Counted from the first letter of the stretch, positions 22,175 to 34,360 are shown. The stretch is 64,000 nt of DNA from Aspidiotus rigidus (GCA_035079385.1 JAVHKY010000009.1:1302001-1366000); one strand, 5' to 3'. Made by a program: numbers and translations. Notes: a model not told the origin generated them from the sequence alone.

Positions 22175-24455
22175 ATCTAAAAAGTTTATTATTGCAAGTG
22201 CAATATAACACATAATGTATTTCTCTTTTTTTAGAATCAAAACTGTATTGTAGTAATTATTTGTTTACCCCATATAATTATATTGTTGATTATAATTATG
22301 ACTGTTGGCAACAAACCTTTGTAATTTGGAATCACTTGTTTGTATTAATTTCTGGAAGAAGTTTATCAATTATTTATAAATCGCATTGTTATGAAGAACT
22401 TGAAGGTGATGTTCTGGCAAGCTAACTTTTCAGAGTTTTATATATTGTCATAAAAAATGGCATATTTCGCAGAGAGAGTTCTATTCACTCGAAGATAATT
22501 GTTTCTCTACCTAATTCTCCGGAAGCCACCTTACGAGTATAACATGGCGTGACAATTTTTCGTCCGTGCTCCGGCATTTCAAAAAAATTATTCTGTTCTA
22601 GAAATATTTTAAATACTGAAAATTACGCTGTTTTCCATTTTCCAATTTGTCTTCCCAATCGCTCATTGGGGATCATAGTGGAACGCAATAACAATAATTG
22701 TAGTGTCAAATCACTAAAACGTGTGATAGGTTCCGCAACAATCTGTGGCGAGTAAACAATATCATAACAAGAGATTGGGAAAATAGATGAAAAAACCAAA
22801 AACAGCGTCGTTTCCAGCGTCCAAAATACTTCTAGAATATTATAATATTTATGAAATGCCAGAGCATGACCAAAAAATTGTCACGCTGTGTAATATGTAT
22901 ACCAACGGTTGGCACCGTACTTTCGGCACACCTGATGACTGCTTTCCTGGCATTGTGTTTTGTGGCAATCCTGCGCGTCATGAGGTCGCTTAGCCATTCT
23001 CAACATTCAAATGCAACAGATACCACTGAATTTCTAGCTGTTTCATCTTCCCTCTTCATGTTTCTCTCTCTGGGTCAGTTCATCAGTTTGTAGACTTACT
23101 CGAATATTTCTCCTGTCCATCTTCTTGTTTTGAATTTCTTTCTTCATATCACCTGAATTACTATTCTTTCTTTTATTTTTTTTCTAAAGAATTTTATATT
23201 GCATGTATCTGTATTCACAAGAACCCATGTCAATGTTTTTCTGACTAGTTCCTTATCATATTTTCTCACACACACCCATACCCTCAAACTCTTTTTCTCT
23301 TTTCCAAGAAATTCTCATAATGCTTTAATTAAAATTTGCCAAAAAGTTACACTCTGTAGAAATAAAATTCTATGTTCTACGTGCTTTTGCCTAAGAAGGC
23401 TTCGAAACCACAAAAATCTACATGGAAACAAATTACAAAACTGAAGAAAATAATTTGTACATATCTATGAGTATACTGTATAGGACATTAAGGACAGGAG
23501 AAGCGGGGTTAACTGAAATGAAGCTCTCGCCGATACTTGATTTATAAATACCGGTATCAACGAGAACCTTATTTCAGTTGACAACGCCATCGCCGCTTCT
23601 TCAGTTTTTGATGCACTGCACAGTACTCATAAAAATTTACAAATCATTTTCTTCATCAATTTTGTGAATTGTTTGCATGTAGAATTTTGTGCTTTATGCC
23701 TTCTTAATATAAAATTTTATTTTTACAAAGGGTAACTTTTTTGCAAATTTCAATTAATAGATTAGCTTTGCGTAACCTAAAAATGGAAAACAAAATCAGT
23801 CTCGCGATTTTCATTAAATTACGTAAAACTTGAAAATATCTTTCTTGACTCATCAAAAGCAACCGTTTTTGTTTCTTTTACCGACTTTTCATAGAAAAGC
23901 GAGTACATATATAAAAGGATATAGGGATATAGGGATACATATGGATCAAAACACTACTGAACAGCATTTTATGAACATGAACAACTCAGATTGTTTCTAA
24001 AAGTATTTTTCATGCTGAATACGATGCCGTTCGCCGTTTTTCTCTATCAGATCTGAGTTTCTCACAATATTATGTTTTAGTTCTCCAAAACACTGAAATA
24101 GGCGTACTTTAAAGCAAATAATAATATACTGACGTGATGAAATGGGCTTATCATTGGATTTCAATTCATTACTTGTGTGTACAAGAGTGTTCCCTGAAAG
24201 TTTTAACAGAATTGAACAAGAACTAAACGTTTTATACTAGTTTGTAAGGATCGATTGTTTGGTAATAAAATCATGTAGATTCGACATTTCCTCACGTGGT
24301 AACACTGATTAATGTTCTTAGGGCAACAACCTGTGGCAACAACTCAAACGTCGCGTCGCACTCTAATTCGGCGATACTTGTGTCCCTTCAATTGTAAGCA
24401 AAATTACATTAATTAGTTACCACCTGAGGATTAATAGGGGACGTAAAGGGGAAGA
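22175..24455. other. Intron after exon 5
   Basis: No gene recognised. It contains a small imperfect inverted repeat at about 23460-23630 (AGAAGCGG...AACTGAAAT facing ATTTCAGTT...CCGCTTCT), MITE-like. The open frames here carry no family motif. Confidence 0.45.
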
Positions 24456-24878
24456 ATGAGTGATTTCACACGGGTTGAATTCTCCTTACCTGTTCGAACT
24501 GAGCGGCGATCGTGTAAAATATCGCCGAATAAATTTTGCATCGTTTGTGATGATCATATTTTCGAAAATAAGGGCCGAAACTTGACAGGCCAGCTAAAAC
24601 GCGGTTTCCTGCAATATTTTGGGCATGCGATTCAAGAACGTAAATGTTGGATACCGGATAAATGCTGTCCTACGTGTTACTATAGGTTGATAGATTGTTT
24701 GAGAGGGAAACGAGTACGCTACTCTTTTGTTACACCCGTAATTTGGATAGAACCTAAAAATCACCATGATGATTGTTATTTTTGTATCGGGATTGGAAAT
24801 CAAGTTCATCACACCAAGGCTACGAAAAATCGCATCATCCTCCCGCAAATATCTTCGGTAATACCAGCGACTCGACAG
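24456..24878 (+). CDS. Transposon-type protein, N-terminal Cys-rich part
   Basis: Open frame from ATG with paired cysteines: C-I-V-C-D-D near residue 28, C-W-I-P-D-K-C-C-P-T-C-Y near 69, and D-D-C-Y-F-C near 105, in the context I-W-I-E-P-K-N-H-H-D-D-C. I recall this Cys-rich segment followed by the segment at 25.3-26.35 kb as one uncharacterised, high-copy protein family in aphids and other invertebrates, probably mobile-element-borne. The frame's coding quality stops at about 24878, where a GT donor follows C-A-G. Whether a functional spliced gene exists is unclear. Function unknown; the Cys pairs suggest zinc binding. Confidence 0.7.
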
Positions 24879-25099
24879 GTAAACACAATGGTTTCTTTTC
24901 AAGGAACTCAATTTGTAGGTACGAGTACTAAAAAAATATTAATTACTATTTCATGAACAGAGTGCTCGAAGCGAAGATAACGTTGAACGGCAAAATTTGA
25001 ACTCAGTTGATTCTGTGGCAGTAACTATTCTCATTGAAATCAAATTGTTGATTATTATTCAAAAGTTTCACACTCAATAAATGATACATGTTGATAGAA

Positions 25100-26353
25100 C
25101 AAAAAAAAAAATACGCAAACGGCATCACAAGGTTCAAGTTTATTGTCTTCAGACTGTCAGCCATCTCAACCAGTATCATCAGAGTGGAGTGGTAAGATTT
25201 CACAAGAACAAGAACCAAAGCTGGTGCAACAAGCTGAACTGAATGATATACACCCATCGAACGATCCGAATATCTTGCGTCATGGATGAGCGAAAGAAAA
25301 TTCCTGAAAAAGGAAACAAAAATCACATCATTTCGAAAAAGAAGTCACCGGTTTCTTCAGTATTTTTCTCACGGAAATGATCTTTATTTTGCTACAGATA
25401 TCGATGGCTTATTACGTGAGATCAATTTACCTGATGATCCTGATTCATGGCGATTATTCATTGATAGTTCGACAGATAGTCTGAAAGCTGTTCTACTTCA
25501 TAATGGTAATGAGTATCCATCCATTCCCGTATCATATTCAACAACTGTGAAAGAAACATACATCGATATGACGTTTTTATTAGAAAAAATTAAATACGAT
25601 CAATTCGAGTGGATAGTTTGCTGCGATCTGAAAATGGTCGGCATTCTACTCGGATTACAGTCTGGAAACACGAAATTTCCTTGTTTTTTGTGTTTCTGGG
25701 ACAGTCGGGCGAGAGAAGAGCATTATGTTCGTCGAGATTGGCCAGAACGAAAGCAATGGGTAATCAACGAAAATAATGTGAAATATACACCTTTGGTAGC
25801 GAACGAGAGAATAGTACTCCCACCTTTGCACATAAAATTGGGTATTGTTAGTAACTTCATCAAGAAATTGGATAAAGATGGCGAAGCTTACAAACGTTTA
25901 CGAGAGGTGTTCCCAGGAAAGACAGAGGCCAAATTAAATGCTGGTATCTTTGATGGCTCACAGATTCGTAAATTAATAAAAGATGCGATGTTCAGTTCTG
26001 TGATGACAGATGTAGAATCCAGAGCGTGGCTTTCGTGTCTGTCAGTTATTACAGGATTTCTTGGAAACCACAGGGACGAAAATTATGAAGAATTAGTTGA
26101 TGAAATGATGGAAGCTTACTTTGATATGAACATCAATATGAGTCTTAAAATTCATTTTCTTGCATCACACATCAATTCCTTCCCAGCGAACTGCGGACAA
26201 TTCAGTGACAAAATGGGTGAGCAGTTTCACCAGACCATAAAACGAATGGAGAAACGCTATCAAGGTAGACGAGACGAAAAAATGTTGGCCGATTTTTGCT
26301 GGACACTGGAACGAGAAACAGAGAACAAAACCAAACGAAAGAAGAAATATTGA
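25100..26353 (+). CDS. Transposon-type protein, main part (uncharacterised family)
   Basis: From about 25262 in frame (the first ATG is 25286) to TGA 26351. It holds the recognisable core: W-R-L-F-I-D-S-S-T-D-S-L-K near residue 60, V-L-L-H-N-G-N, the I-V-C-C-D-L-K-M-V block, K-F-P-C-F-L-C-F-W-D-S-R near 140, V-L-P-P-L-H-I-K-L-G near 180, A-G-I-F-D-G-S-Q-I-R near 225, and E-Q-F-H-Q-T-I-K-R-M-E near 335 before a basic tail. Conserved Asp and Glu spots suggest a nuclease or transposase-like fold, but this is inference. A preceding segment (about 25129-25255) reads in another frame up to A-E-L-N-D, so the copy is frameshifted or spliced there. Confidence 0.7.
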
Positions 26354-26536
26354 ACACTTGCGCTGCTACATTTTTGAAGTACTTTGGAAAGATCACTTGC
26401 CTTGATATATTTGTCCATGAATGTCTTCTCGTCTTTGAAAACATCTTGACAACTGAACCTGTTATATTTTAAATACACAATTATCAGCATGACTCTAATT
26501 TATTTTATCGATATTAATGATGAGAGAAAGAGATTT

Positions 26537-26838
26537 TACCTACCGGTTCTCAGCGTCAGGATACAATGGATTCTATCATCATTATGTATATATCATCATT
26601 GGAACCTTTAACTCGTGTGAAAAACTGATAAAGTAACTATGAAGAAGCATTCAAATAGTAATTCAAACTGAAAATATTCTCATAATTTTATTGAAATAGT
26701 CTTCCTCGTAGAGTGAACTGAACTCGCCATGTCGTTATCGAGTTATCATTGCTGATGCTCGGTCACCGCCCGCAGTGTGACCACTATCAAGCACGTGAAT
26801 TATCCAATTTCGACGTTACATAATATCAGAAATACTCA
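26537..26838 (+). repeat. 300-bp repeat, left inverted copy
   Basis: ACCTACCGGTTCTCAGCGTC through to ATATCAGAAATACTC. It is the reverse complement of 30826-31128 at roughly 95% identity over about 300 bases, with only a few substitutions and a 3-base indel near 26745. The copies lie on either side of lola exon 6. Confidence 0.92.
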
Positions 26839-27133
26839 ACTCAAATATCTCCATAGATTATCGTATCATAGAATTTTTATATGTTGTAGAGGAGAGTTCT
26901 AGCTACATTTTCATGTATTTGTATAGCACATTAGAGCGAGTTAATGACAAGATAAACTACTTGCAAGATCAGGTTTTCAGGCAAATTTTACACATACTAA
27001 TTCAAATTGCATGAAAAGTAGATCTGATGGAGAAAAACGGTTAACGTCATCGTGTTCAGCGTAAAAAATACTTCCAGAATCACTTCAGATTGTTCATGTT
27101 CATGAAAAAAATTTATAATTTGTTCAGTAGTGA

Positions 27134-27262
27134 AATTTGTCCGGACTTCTCCTCCGAGACTACTGGATGGATTTTCTTGAAACTTGGTCAAGTTGTAGTG
27201 TTATATCTGAAGTTGTGCACCTGCATTTTTTTTGACGATTGGATCTTTAGTTCTCCAGATAT
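27134..27262 (-). repeat. Dispersed repeat A, partial inverted copy
   Basis: The reverse complement reads GGAGAAC...GATCC, then AATGCAGGTGCAC...TCAGATATAA, then TCCGGACTTCTCCTCCGAGA inverted. It is the same order as 47150-47270 and 55345-55465 and the partial copy at 32280-32400. Diverged, perhaps 75-80% identical. Confidence 0.75.
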
Positions 27263-27599
27263 ACCCAATTTAAAAAAAAATTCCCCACTCCTATAACTCT
27301 GATATGGTTTGTTCAATTTTTTTCAAATGTTGATAGATTGTAATTTACATGTCTAAAAATGTAATAATTGTGAACTTTTGGTGTTGATACGATGTCTGGT
27401 TCGTGAGAAATCTCAAATTGAAGCGTGAACTAATTTGAGGAAATTTGCAAATATTCGAGCTACTAATATTTTGTAGTACTAAACTTCAGGTAGTCGCTTT
27501 CTTCATCAAAAGCGAAGGGTAACCTTTGATTACGTAGATTGTCAGTGTAGTTGTAGCATAATAGTTTTATTCATTTTTTGGGTTACCTGTTCACACAAG

Positions 27600-27840
27600 T
27601 AAGTATACGCTCTTTATGAATGAATTTTGAGGACATGTTTGCTCGTTTTGAGTTTGTCATGAATGAATGTTGTGTTAGTATAGTATTAGTGCAACAATCC
27701 TTTGCGTATAATCTTGTCATTTTTTTGAGTGATATGATTGTGTGAAAGATTTGCTCGTTTGTGTTGAGTTTCTCATGAATGAATGTCATGTAAGGATATG
27801 CTATAGTATTGGTGAGCAATCCTTTGCGTATAATCTTTCA
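27600..27840. repeat. Imperfect tandem repeat, unit about 115 bases
   Basis: TTGCTCGTTT...GAGTTT.TCATGAATGAATGT...AGTATTRGTG..AGCAATCCTTTGCGTATAATCTT occurs from about 27640 and again from about 27752. Confidence 0.85.
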
Positions 27841-28295
27841 TGTTTCATTTTATTCCTTTTCTTTTAATTTTTTTTCAATCAGTGAGCTAATAAGAGCCTG
27901 TGATTAGAGAGTTATAAGCTTGGTGTTGTTATTGAGTTCAGATGTGGGAGAGGGAATGAGAGGTGAGAAGTGTATGTGTGTGTGAGTCTAGGGTGACTGA
28001 TTCTGTGGCCAACCCTTATTCACACTCTGTGGCAACAACATGAGATTACGGGAGGTACACAACTTGGTTTTCAATAAGACTTGAATTCCAACATCAAATT
28101 CTTTTGAAATACTCCGGTTTAAGTTGGGGCGTATAATGACGCGATGTTCTTGCAACCGTGCTTGCAAAATGGGGTGGGGCGGTTGCTATTGCATAACTCT
28201 TTTGAGTTTTCATCCATAAGTGTGCGCTTTTAATTCTCTTAAAGATAACATTTTTCAAGGAAAAAGCTTCTTATACGTGCAAGGACGACACAGTT

Positions 28296-28338
28296 TTGAA
28301 AATAAAAAGAGGCTTTTCCCGCCTCTTTTTATTTTCAA
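28296..28338. repeat. Perfect 18-bp hairpin with 7-base loop
   Basis: TTGAAAATAAAAAGAGGC at 28296-28313 and its exact complement at 28321-28338. In a transcript it would fold tightly, but there is no U-run after it. Confidence 0.9.
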
Positions 28339-28359
28339 TACCATTTTTCGGTTATTCTC

Positions 28360-29085
28360 TCATAGATTGCGATGAGAGCGTGAATACAAATTATGATTGG
28401 ATGAAGAGAAAAGCAGCTGGAAATAACATAGAATGATGCTCGAGAATTGGAGATGATCAAGAATGAATTATGAGTAGAGGGGCGAGAGATGGTGAGGATA
28501 TATATGTGAGCCTCATTGAGAGAACGATTTATAGAATAAGTTGGAGTATGAAGAAGGATTTAACCGAAATGATGACTTGTAGGCAGAGGTAAAAATTATT
28601 TCATTTTTTTATTTTACATTTAGATTTCTTTTAAATTGACGAGTTACTAAGAGAATGGGAGCTTAGTGGTTTTGAAAAGTGAAGATGTGGAAAAAGGAAT
28701 TTAATTGTTGGAAGAATTGAAAGATGTTGGCAACAGATGGAGAGTCATCTGATAGTGTTTCTATGTGATTGTGAGAGATAAGTCAGGAGTTCGGGAGTAA
28801 AACTAATTTGGCACAGGAAAAGATATTTTGAATGCGGGAGGTATTAGAATCGCAATGAGAGCATGAAAGAAGGATAAGATAAGTGATGAGATGGGTGTGT
28901 GTGTGTGAGTCTACAACAACCAACATTAAAAGATGCTTGAGAATCGGAGATGATCAAGAATGGATTAGAGAGGCAAGAGATGGTGAGAATGGGTGTATCA
29001 TATTGACAAAACGATTCATTGAATAAATTGGAGTACTAGAGTTAACGTTTAAGCAAAAAACTTGATTGTAGGTACAGGTGAAAAG
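28360..29085. repeat. Diverged tandem duplication, unit about 490 bases
   Basis: The order GCGATGAGAGCGTGAA, then GAGAATTGGAGATGATCAAG, GAGAGATGGTGAG, AACGATT.AT.GAATAA.TTGGAGTA (28368-28555) is repeated at 28850-29040 with substitutions. The spacing between equivalent points is about 490 bases. Confidence 0.75.
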
Positions 29086-30101
29086 TCGTGTGTTGCTTAA
29101 GCGGCTGCGTAAGCATTTTTTTTGTTATACTTAAAATACAATAACATCAAACACGTTCCAGCCAAGATACTTTCAAGTATCGATTTTTTTCCAAGAATTT
29201 GAAATTGGACTCATTCAAAATGGCATTCCAAGAACTACATTTTTTTTCGCTTCACTTTTTCCTGAAAGTGGATAAAGTGAGAACATTGCCTACAAATTCC
29301 TCACCTAAACAGGGAACTGTGCGGATAAATCTATCGATAACGTAACGACTAAATATGACGGTCCATTTCCTCCCTCGTTTTTCTGGGGCAGCGCTACTTC
29401 AGTTCTCCATCTAATTGCGTTTTGCGTCGGGTGACGTGCCCGCGCCCAGCGAGGACATTATTTTTATTTTATAAGAACTTTTTTTGTATGGGAGCTAAAA
29501 TGAAATTTTCTCCGTATGGAAAGGAATATAATAATTTGAAAAATGAGCTCCGTCCGTGCTATAGTTCCCTAGAAAATACGGCCGTACAAAGTTAAATCTC
29601 ACGTATATCCAAATCGATGATCAGGCAAATTATGTGCGAGATTCGTATTTCCTGCACGTTCGGTACGAGTGTGTGAATATTGATAACGAATTCCTACTAC
29701 TTCATTGATGGATTGAAAAGAACAATTTACTATAACGTACGGATATATATCCCAAACATGATCCAAAAATGAACGTCGATATTGGACGATGGAGTGCTTG
29801 TATTGAAAAACTAGTATGATAATTGAATTATTCATTAAAAAAATTTTTGTTGTTAAGGAATCATTTGAATTAGCCGTATTAATCTTATTAATTGGTGAAA
29901 ATAAAATTTCTTCCCGATCGTTTGTTTGGATGTAAACTTTGTACGACAGAGTTGGTAACAAGTGAACCTATAGACATAAAAACTCCATTATGAGGTACAT
30001 GAATATTTTGTTGGAAGATTTGTCGGCGAGTTCAAGTTCTCCACGTGAAATATAAATCACATGCGTGTTAGGTATTAATAACAAATTTTCTCACGTTACA
30101 G

Positions 30102-30328
30102 ATTTCCAAAAAGTTCAACCATCGTCCATTGATCAAGCAAGAAGTATTTTCACCTGCCCAAACCGATGCGGTCGCCGATACAGGCGTAAAGCTGCATTGG
30201 TTGCCCATTTAAAATACGAGTGCGGCGTTGAGCCTCAGTTTAAGTGTCAAGAATGTGGAAAATCATTTCGTCATAGAAGTACAATGAAAACTCATTTAAT
30301 TCATATACATCAAAAAATTGCTCAATAA
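30102..30328 (+). CDS. lola: lola alternative zinc-finger exon 6
   Basis: Terminal coding exon of about 75 residues. The acceptor TCACGTTACAG ends at 30101 and AT completes an Asp codon. The leader begins D-F-Q-K-V-Q-P, resembling exons 4 and 7. Finger 1 is C-P-N-R-C-G-R-R-Y-R-R-K-A-A-L-V-A-H with Y-E-C. The linker is G-V-E-P-Q-F-K. Finger 2 is C-Q-E-C-G-K-S-F-R-H-R with H-L-I-H-I-H. The tail is Q-K-I-A-Q. The stop TAA (30326) lies inside an AATAAA (30324-30329). The exon sits between inverted 300-bp repeats at 26.5 and 30.8 kb. Confidence 0.91.
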
Positions 30329-30329
30329 A
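30324..30329 (+). terminator. Candidate poly(A) signal overlapping the exon 6 stop
   Basis: AATAAA that includes the TAA stop codon. Polyadenylation 10-30 bases on would leave an extremely short 3' UTR; a more distal signal may be used instead. Confidence 0.4.
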
Positions 30330-30427
30330 TTTCAATGATATTTAGAAGATGAATTCCGGTCTATGAATGTTCATTAGGTGAAACTTAGTGCCTGTATGTG
30401 TATGCTTGTCGGTGATCCTTGAAGAAA

Positions 30428-30589
30428 CGTTTACACAAGCGTCCAAGTCGCCGCGAATTGAAAGTCGTTAAATCGCTAGCATCTAGTCGCAAAAGTTGAA
30501 CATGTTCAACTCTAGCCGATTGTTCGCACGACTGCTGGCTATTCGCTACTTCCTCCCTATTCGCGGCGACTTGGACGTTCGTGTAAACG
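30428..30589. mobile_element. MITE with 31-bp terminal inverted repeats
   Basis: CGTTTACACAAGCGTCCAAG then TCGCCGCGAAT at the left, and ATTCGCGGCGACTTGGACG then TTCGTGTAAACG at the right. Total about 162 bases with no coding. It lies 100 bases after exon 6. Confidence 0.9.
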
Positions 30590-30825
30590 TAGCTTTAGTG
30601 AGTGTGATATTATAAGTTCCGAGCGCTTGAGTCCCGCCATTCGGTCCAAAGATTGGACTGTTTAGCTTTTACGTAACTTTTTTCGTTTTTTTTCTCCTTC
30701 TGGAAATGTGTGATTGAATTTTTCTGACCTTTAATTTCATTTCACAAAATATTGAATCAAATTGCAGCAGATGACTCGAAAGCTGTACTAAAATATGCCT
30801 CTGAAGAAATTCGAATTCGTTTTTT

Positions 30826-31128
30826 GAGTATTTCTGATATTATGTAACGTCGAAATTGGATAATTCACGTGCTTGATAGTGGTCACACTGCGGGCGGTGA
30901 CCGAGCATCAGCAATGATATAACTCGATAACGACATGGCGAGTTCAGTTCACTCTACGAGGAAGACTATTTCAATAAAATTATGAGAATATTTTCAGTTT
31001 GAATTACTATTTGAATGCTTCTTCATAGTTACTTTATCAGTTTTTCACCCGAGTTAGAGGTTCCAATGATGATATATACATAATGATGATAGAATCCATT
31101 GTATCCTGACGCTGAGAACCGGTAGGTC
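30826..31128 (-). repeat. 300-bp repeat, right inverted copy
   Basis: Reverse-complement partner of 26537-26838, ending GCTGAGAACCGGTAGGT. The neighbouring sequences do not match, so the shared unit is about 300 bases. Confidence 0.92.
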
Positions 31129-32279
31129 ACAACCATACAGAAGCACTTTCTGATAACTTCCCCTCCATCTCCAACATATTCAACTTTTCACAACAAGCCA
31201 ACTCCCTCTCACGCACACAATCATGCAATCTCGCCGAGCTCATAGCCCTGAAGGCAGGCTGCTTGTAACTCGCAAATTAAATTTAAAAAAAAAACAAAAA
31301 AAAAAAAAAGAACGGAAAATACTACAAAGAAGTCTGATATCTCCACAAAGTGCTTTGATCTACTAGACTTACAAAATCGTGAACCACGTATGATGTATTT
31401 GTACTCACCAATATGATCATGATACCTAAAACTATATTCTGTGAAGAACAATCGTCGCCTATAAGAAAGATCGAGAGTGAGGCGGCCAGCTCTTCGGTAC
31501 CAAAATCTTTCAGGTAGAAGTCTCTTACGTCTCGAGAATCATTATTCTGGATATATATATGCTGATGATATATTACAAAAATTCCTATTTTCGTTTTCAA
31601 ATTCCACAAGGAACAGAGAGTTAAATTTTCTAATTGTACAGAATACTGGCCAAGAAGGCTCTCTCTTGCCTGGTCATCTCTGAATAATCATTCTCAAGTA
31701 ATGCTGATGCAGATGTATTCATTCTCGTTGAAATGAGGATGAACGTAGAAATTGTAGAAGCGTATGTTGTGATACGATGTACTGGACATTTTTCTGTTCG
31801 GGACTCATTATTCAATTGAATGAGTCTTGCAAACTATATTTTCTTGGGACTGGTTCCTTGTAAACATGCCACATTTTCATATTTACGTGAGAACCTCTGC
31901 CGTCATTTCGGCAGTGATCATTAATTCCACGTTAATTATCATCGAAGTGTGCTTTCAGTGTGCTTTTGGTGCGACATATTCTTGTCTAAGGAAATATATT
32001 TTTTGAGCTTATCGAACTCTACTCCATAAAGTTCTTGGTACTTTTGCTGCTTGTACAGTAATGTACCGCCTTCTTGATTGAGTAAGAGAATGAATCTCAC
32101 GGTAAAAAAAAAAACAGAAGAAAAAAAAAACTCACGCAGTCGCTTCTCCGCCCTCCCTTCGAATTCAACTCCCTTAATGAACCCGTAAATTTTTTCAAGT
32201 CCGTCAATAAAGGGAAAGGGGACAAAATACAGCCTCAGCAAAGATATGAAATGAATAAAATATCAAAATTAAGTACGAG

Positions 32280-32400
32280 TATATCTCGAGAACTACTTAT
32301 CCGATCCGGAAAACAATTGCAGGTGCACGTTTCCAGACATAACACTATAATCCGTCTAAGTTTCAGAGAAAAAAAATTCAACCGGTAACGCTTCCCTTTC
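32280..32400 (+). repeat. Dispersed repeat A, partial copy
   Basis: ATCTCGAGAACTACTTATCC, GATCCGGAAAACAATTGCAG and GTGCACGTTTCCAGACATAA, in the same order as at 47150 and 55345. Confidence 0.8.
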
Positions 32401-32603
32401 CCTGTCAACCTTTATTATTGAATACTAGCAAGACGGCCGGCGCGCCCCGCAGGATTGTTTTTAGATTGTTAGTCAAGTACCCTCGAAATAGTATATTACG
32501 CTATAAAGGATGGAGGAGAGCGATTTCTATACGAGTGCTTTGGCGACCCGAGCTGCGGCGAGGGCCGCCATGCAGCGTTTCCTCCGTTCACGTGTGGCGT
32601 ACG

Positions 32604-32925
32604 CTATTTTTCGGTTCACATGAATAAAAACGCAAACGCGAGATGATCTTAACATTTTCACTTTTTCATTAGAGCATCATAACAATGTTGAATAACAAAA
32701 TTGTAATTTTCTTACATTGATGAACACAAGGAAAAATTCGAGTGTTGTATTTAAAATCATTAAAAGATCATTTTCGTCCGCGTCCGCCAAAATGTTCGGC
32801 GCACACAGAATACGCGCATGTGCGCAACCTAACTCTTCGAGCTCTAAAGTAAAAAAACGCGTCTTCGCATCCTACAACAAAGCACCGAAGGAACGCATTT
32901 TCATTCATATGAACCGAAAAAATAA
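32604..32925. repeat. Foldback with about 30-bp arms
   Basis: TATTTTTCGGTTCACATGAA then TAAAAACGC near 32604 faces CGCATTTTCATTCATATGAA then CCGAAAAAATA near 32897. The arms are about 85% complementary and 260 bases apart. Confidence 0.7.
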
Positions 32926-33639
32926 TTTTGCAGAAGAAACTTACAGTGATGCCTAAATAGTCTATTGAAGCTTCAAACTTCTAAGAACAAAAATTAGTTC
33001 GGTAAAATGTATTCACAATATCCTCTAGACTCAGTTTTTTTTTGTTCAATCGATATTTTTGGGTGCGAGACGAGGTCTCATGATGAAATCTATGGAGGAA
33101 ATGGAGTTCTTTTCTCCTCTTCTAGACTTGAGCCAATTTTACGTGAAAAACAATATCAACTTTCAACTTTTGATGGTTGAATCGAAATATCATTTCACAA
33201 AAGTTTTTTCAAAGTACCAAAGACTGCGAAGACTTGGAATATGTTATTCTTACAACTACAAACAGAATAAATTATATATCCGAATTTTATAGTCATGGAT
33301 ATCCGAAGTCCTCGATATTTTGAATAATATTAAAATAATTAAATACTTTTACAATAGACCGTGCGGTATATAATTTGTGAACTTTACAAAGAAAAAATAC
33401 TTTCGGCAAATTTGTCACCATCAGTAGTGAACAAAATTACTGTCAGCCAGAAGTCCTTTCAACGATGACGAAGTTTTCAATACGCAAGAAAGGACAATCC
33501 TCTTAAAAATTGTTGTAGTACAGCACTACTTTGAAAGGATGCCATGGTACACATGTACAATTCTTTTCTCTCAAGCTATTTCTGAAGATTATAATGATCC
33601 TAAATAAAGTACGTGTAACAAAAAACTAGCAGCCCACTT

Positions 33640-34360
33640 AGTTAGCTGTTCGGGGTTTTCTTCAGTAACTGCGTTAATCGGAGCAAACAGGGAACCTGTT
33701 TTATGGAACTCTCTTTCTTATAGATACTTTTTTTTTTGAGTAGTTCGACATTCAAAATTTATCATCATATTATATTGTATCGAAATTTTTTAAAGCCCTC
33801 CTCCCATGATGTACCGGTTGAGGTCAAAAGATGTTAGCAGTCAAATGGGGATTTAGACTAAATTTGTTGTAGCACAAAAACGCGAATAACGTTTGACGTA
33901 AACTTCAAGTCTACGAATTTGAATCTAATGGGGGAATTTTCAATTTCTTATTTTGAAAACCTTGGCAAGTTGGTCAATTTTTGGGACATTTTGGTCCATA
34001 ACTCGGCTCAGAAAAGTTATAGAATGTTGAGTAGGGGAGAAAATTGAAGATAAAATTAGATACAAATCTCGTAGATTTGAAGTTTATGTCTTACAGTTCG
34101 CTTTTTTCGCTACAACAGATTTAGTACAAACTCCCATTTAACTGGTAACATCTTTTGGCCTCATTAGGTATAGCTCGAAAGTGGAAATTTTTGCAAGTTC
34201 CCTCCTAACAGATAAAGCTCGACATTCAAAATTTCAACAGAAAACCTATTCTATGGGGGGTCTTTTTGAAAATTTTGGCGTCCACCATCCGGTGAAGAAA
34301 TTTTTCCAAGTCCCCAGAAGTCGAAAGTCAAATTTTTTCCAAATCACTCTCTATCACCTG
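33640..34360. repeat. Dispersed repeat B, copy 1
   Basis: Contains CAGGGAACCTGTTTTATGGA near 33690, repeated descriptions of AGCTCGAAAGT.GAAATTTTT.C.AGT near 34170, and CCAAGTCCCCAGAAGTCGAA near 34305. The same motifs recur near 41200-41420, 49140-49450 and 60520-60850. Confidence 0.6.

Larger units (their letters stand above)
26839..30101. other. Intron before exon 6, with local duplications
   Basis: No gene. It holds a minus-oriented copy of the dispersed repeat also found at 47.2 and 55.4 kb (27134-27262), a direct repeat at 27600-27840, a perfect hairpin at 28296-28338 and a diverged tandem duplication at 28360-29085, each listed separately. Confidence 0.5.
31129..33639. other. Intron after exon 6, no gene seen
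   Basis: Non-coding. It contains a partial copy of dispersed repeat A (32280-32400) and a foldback (32604-32925). The short open frames show nothing recognisable. A-rich runs occur near 31290 and 32106. Confidence 0.45.

Noticed and set aside
28296..28338. Hairpin resembling a bacterial intrinsic terminator
   Set aside because: The sequence is plainly eukaryotic (introns, LINE, hAT) and there is no T-run after the stem.
29599..29961. 120-codon minus-strand open frame
   Set aside because: No recognisable domain and no supporting splice or promoter context; typical length for chance in this base composition.
26537..31128. A single 4.6-kb transposon with 300-bp TIRs carrying exon 6 as cargo
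   Set aside because: No target-site duplication at the outer ends and no transposase between the arms; two insertions of one repeat are more likely.
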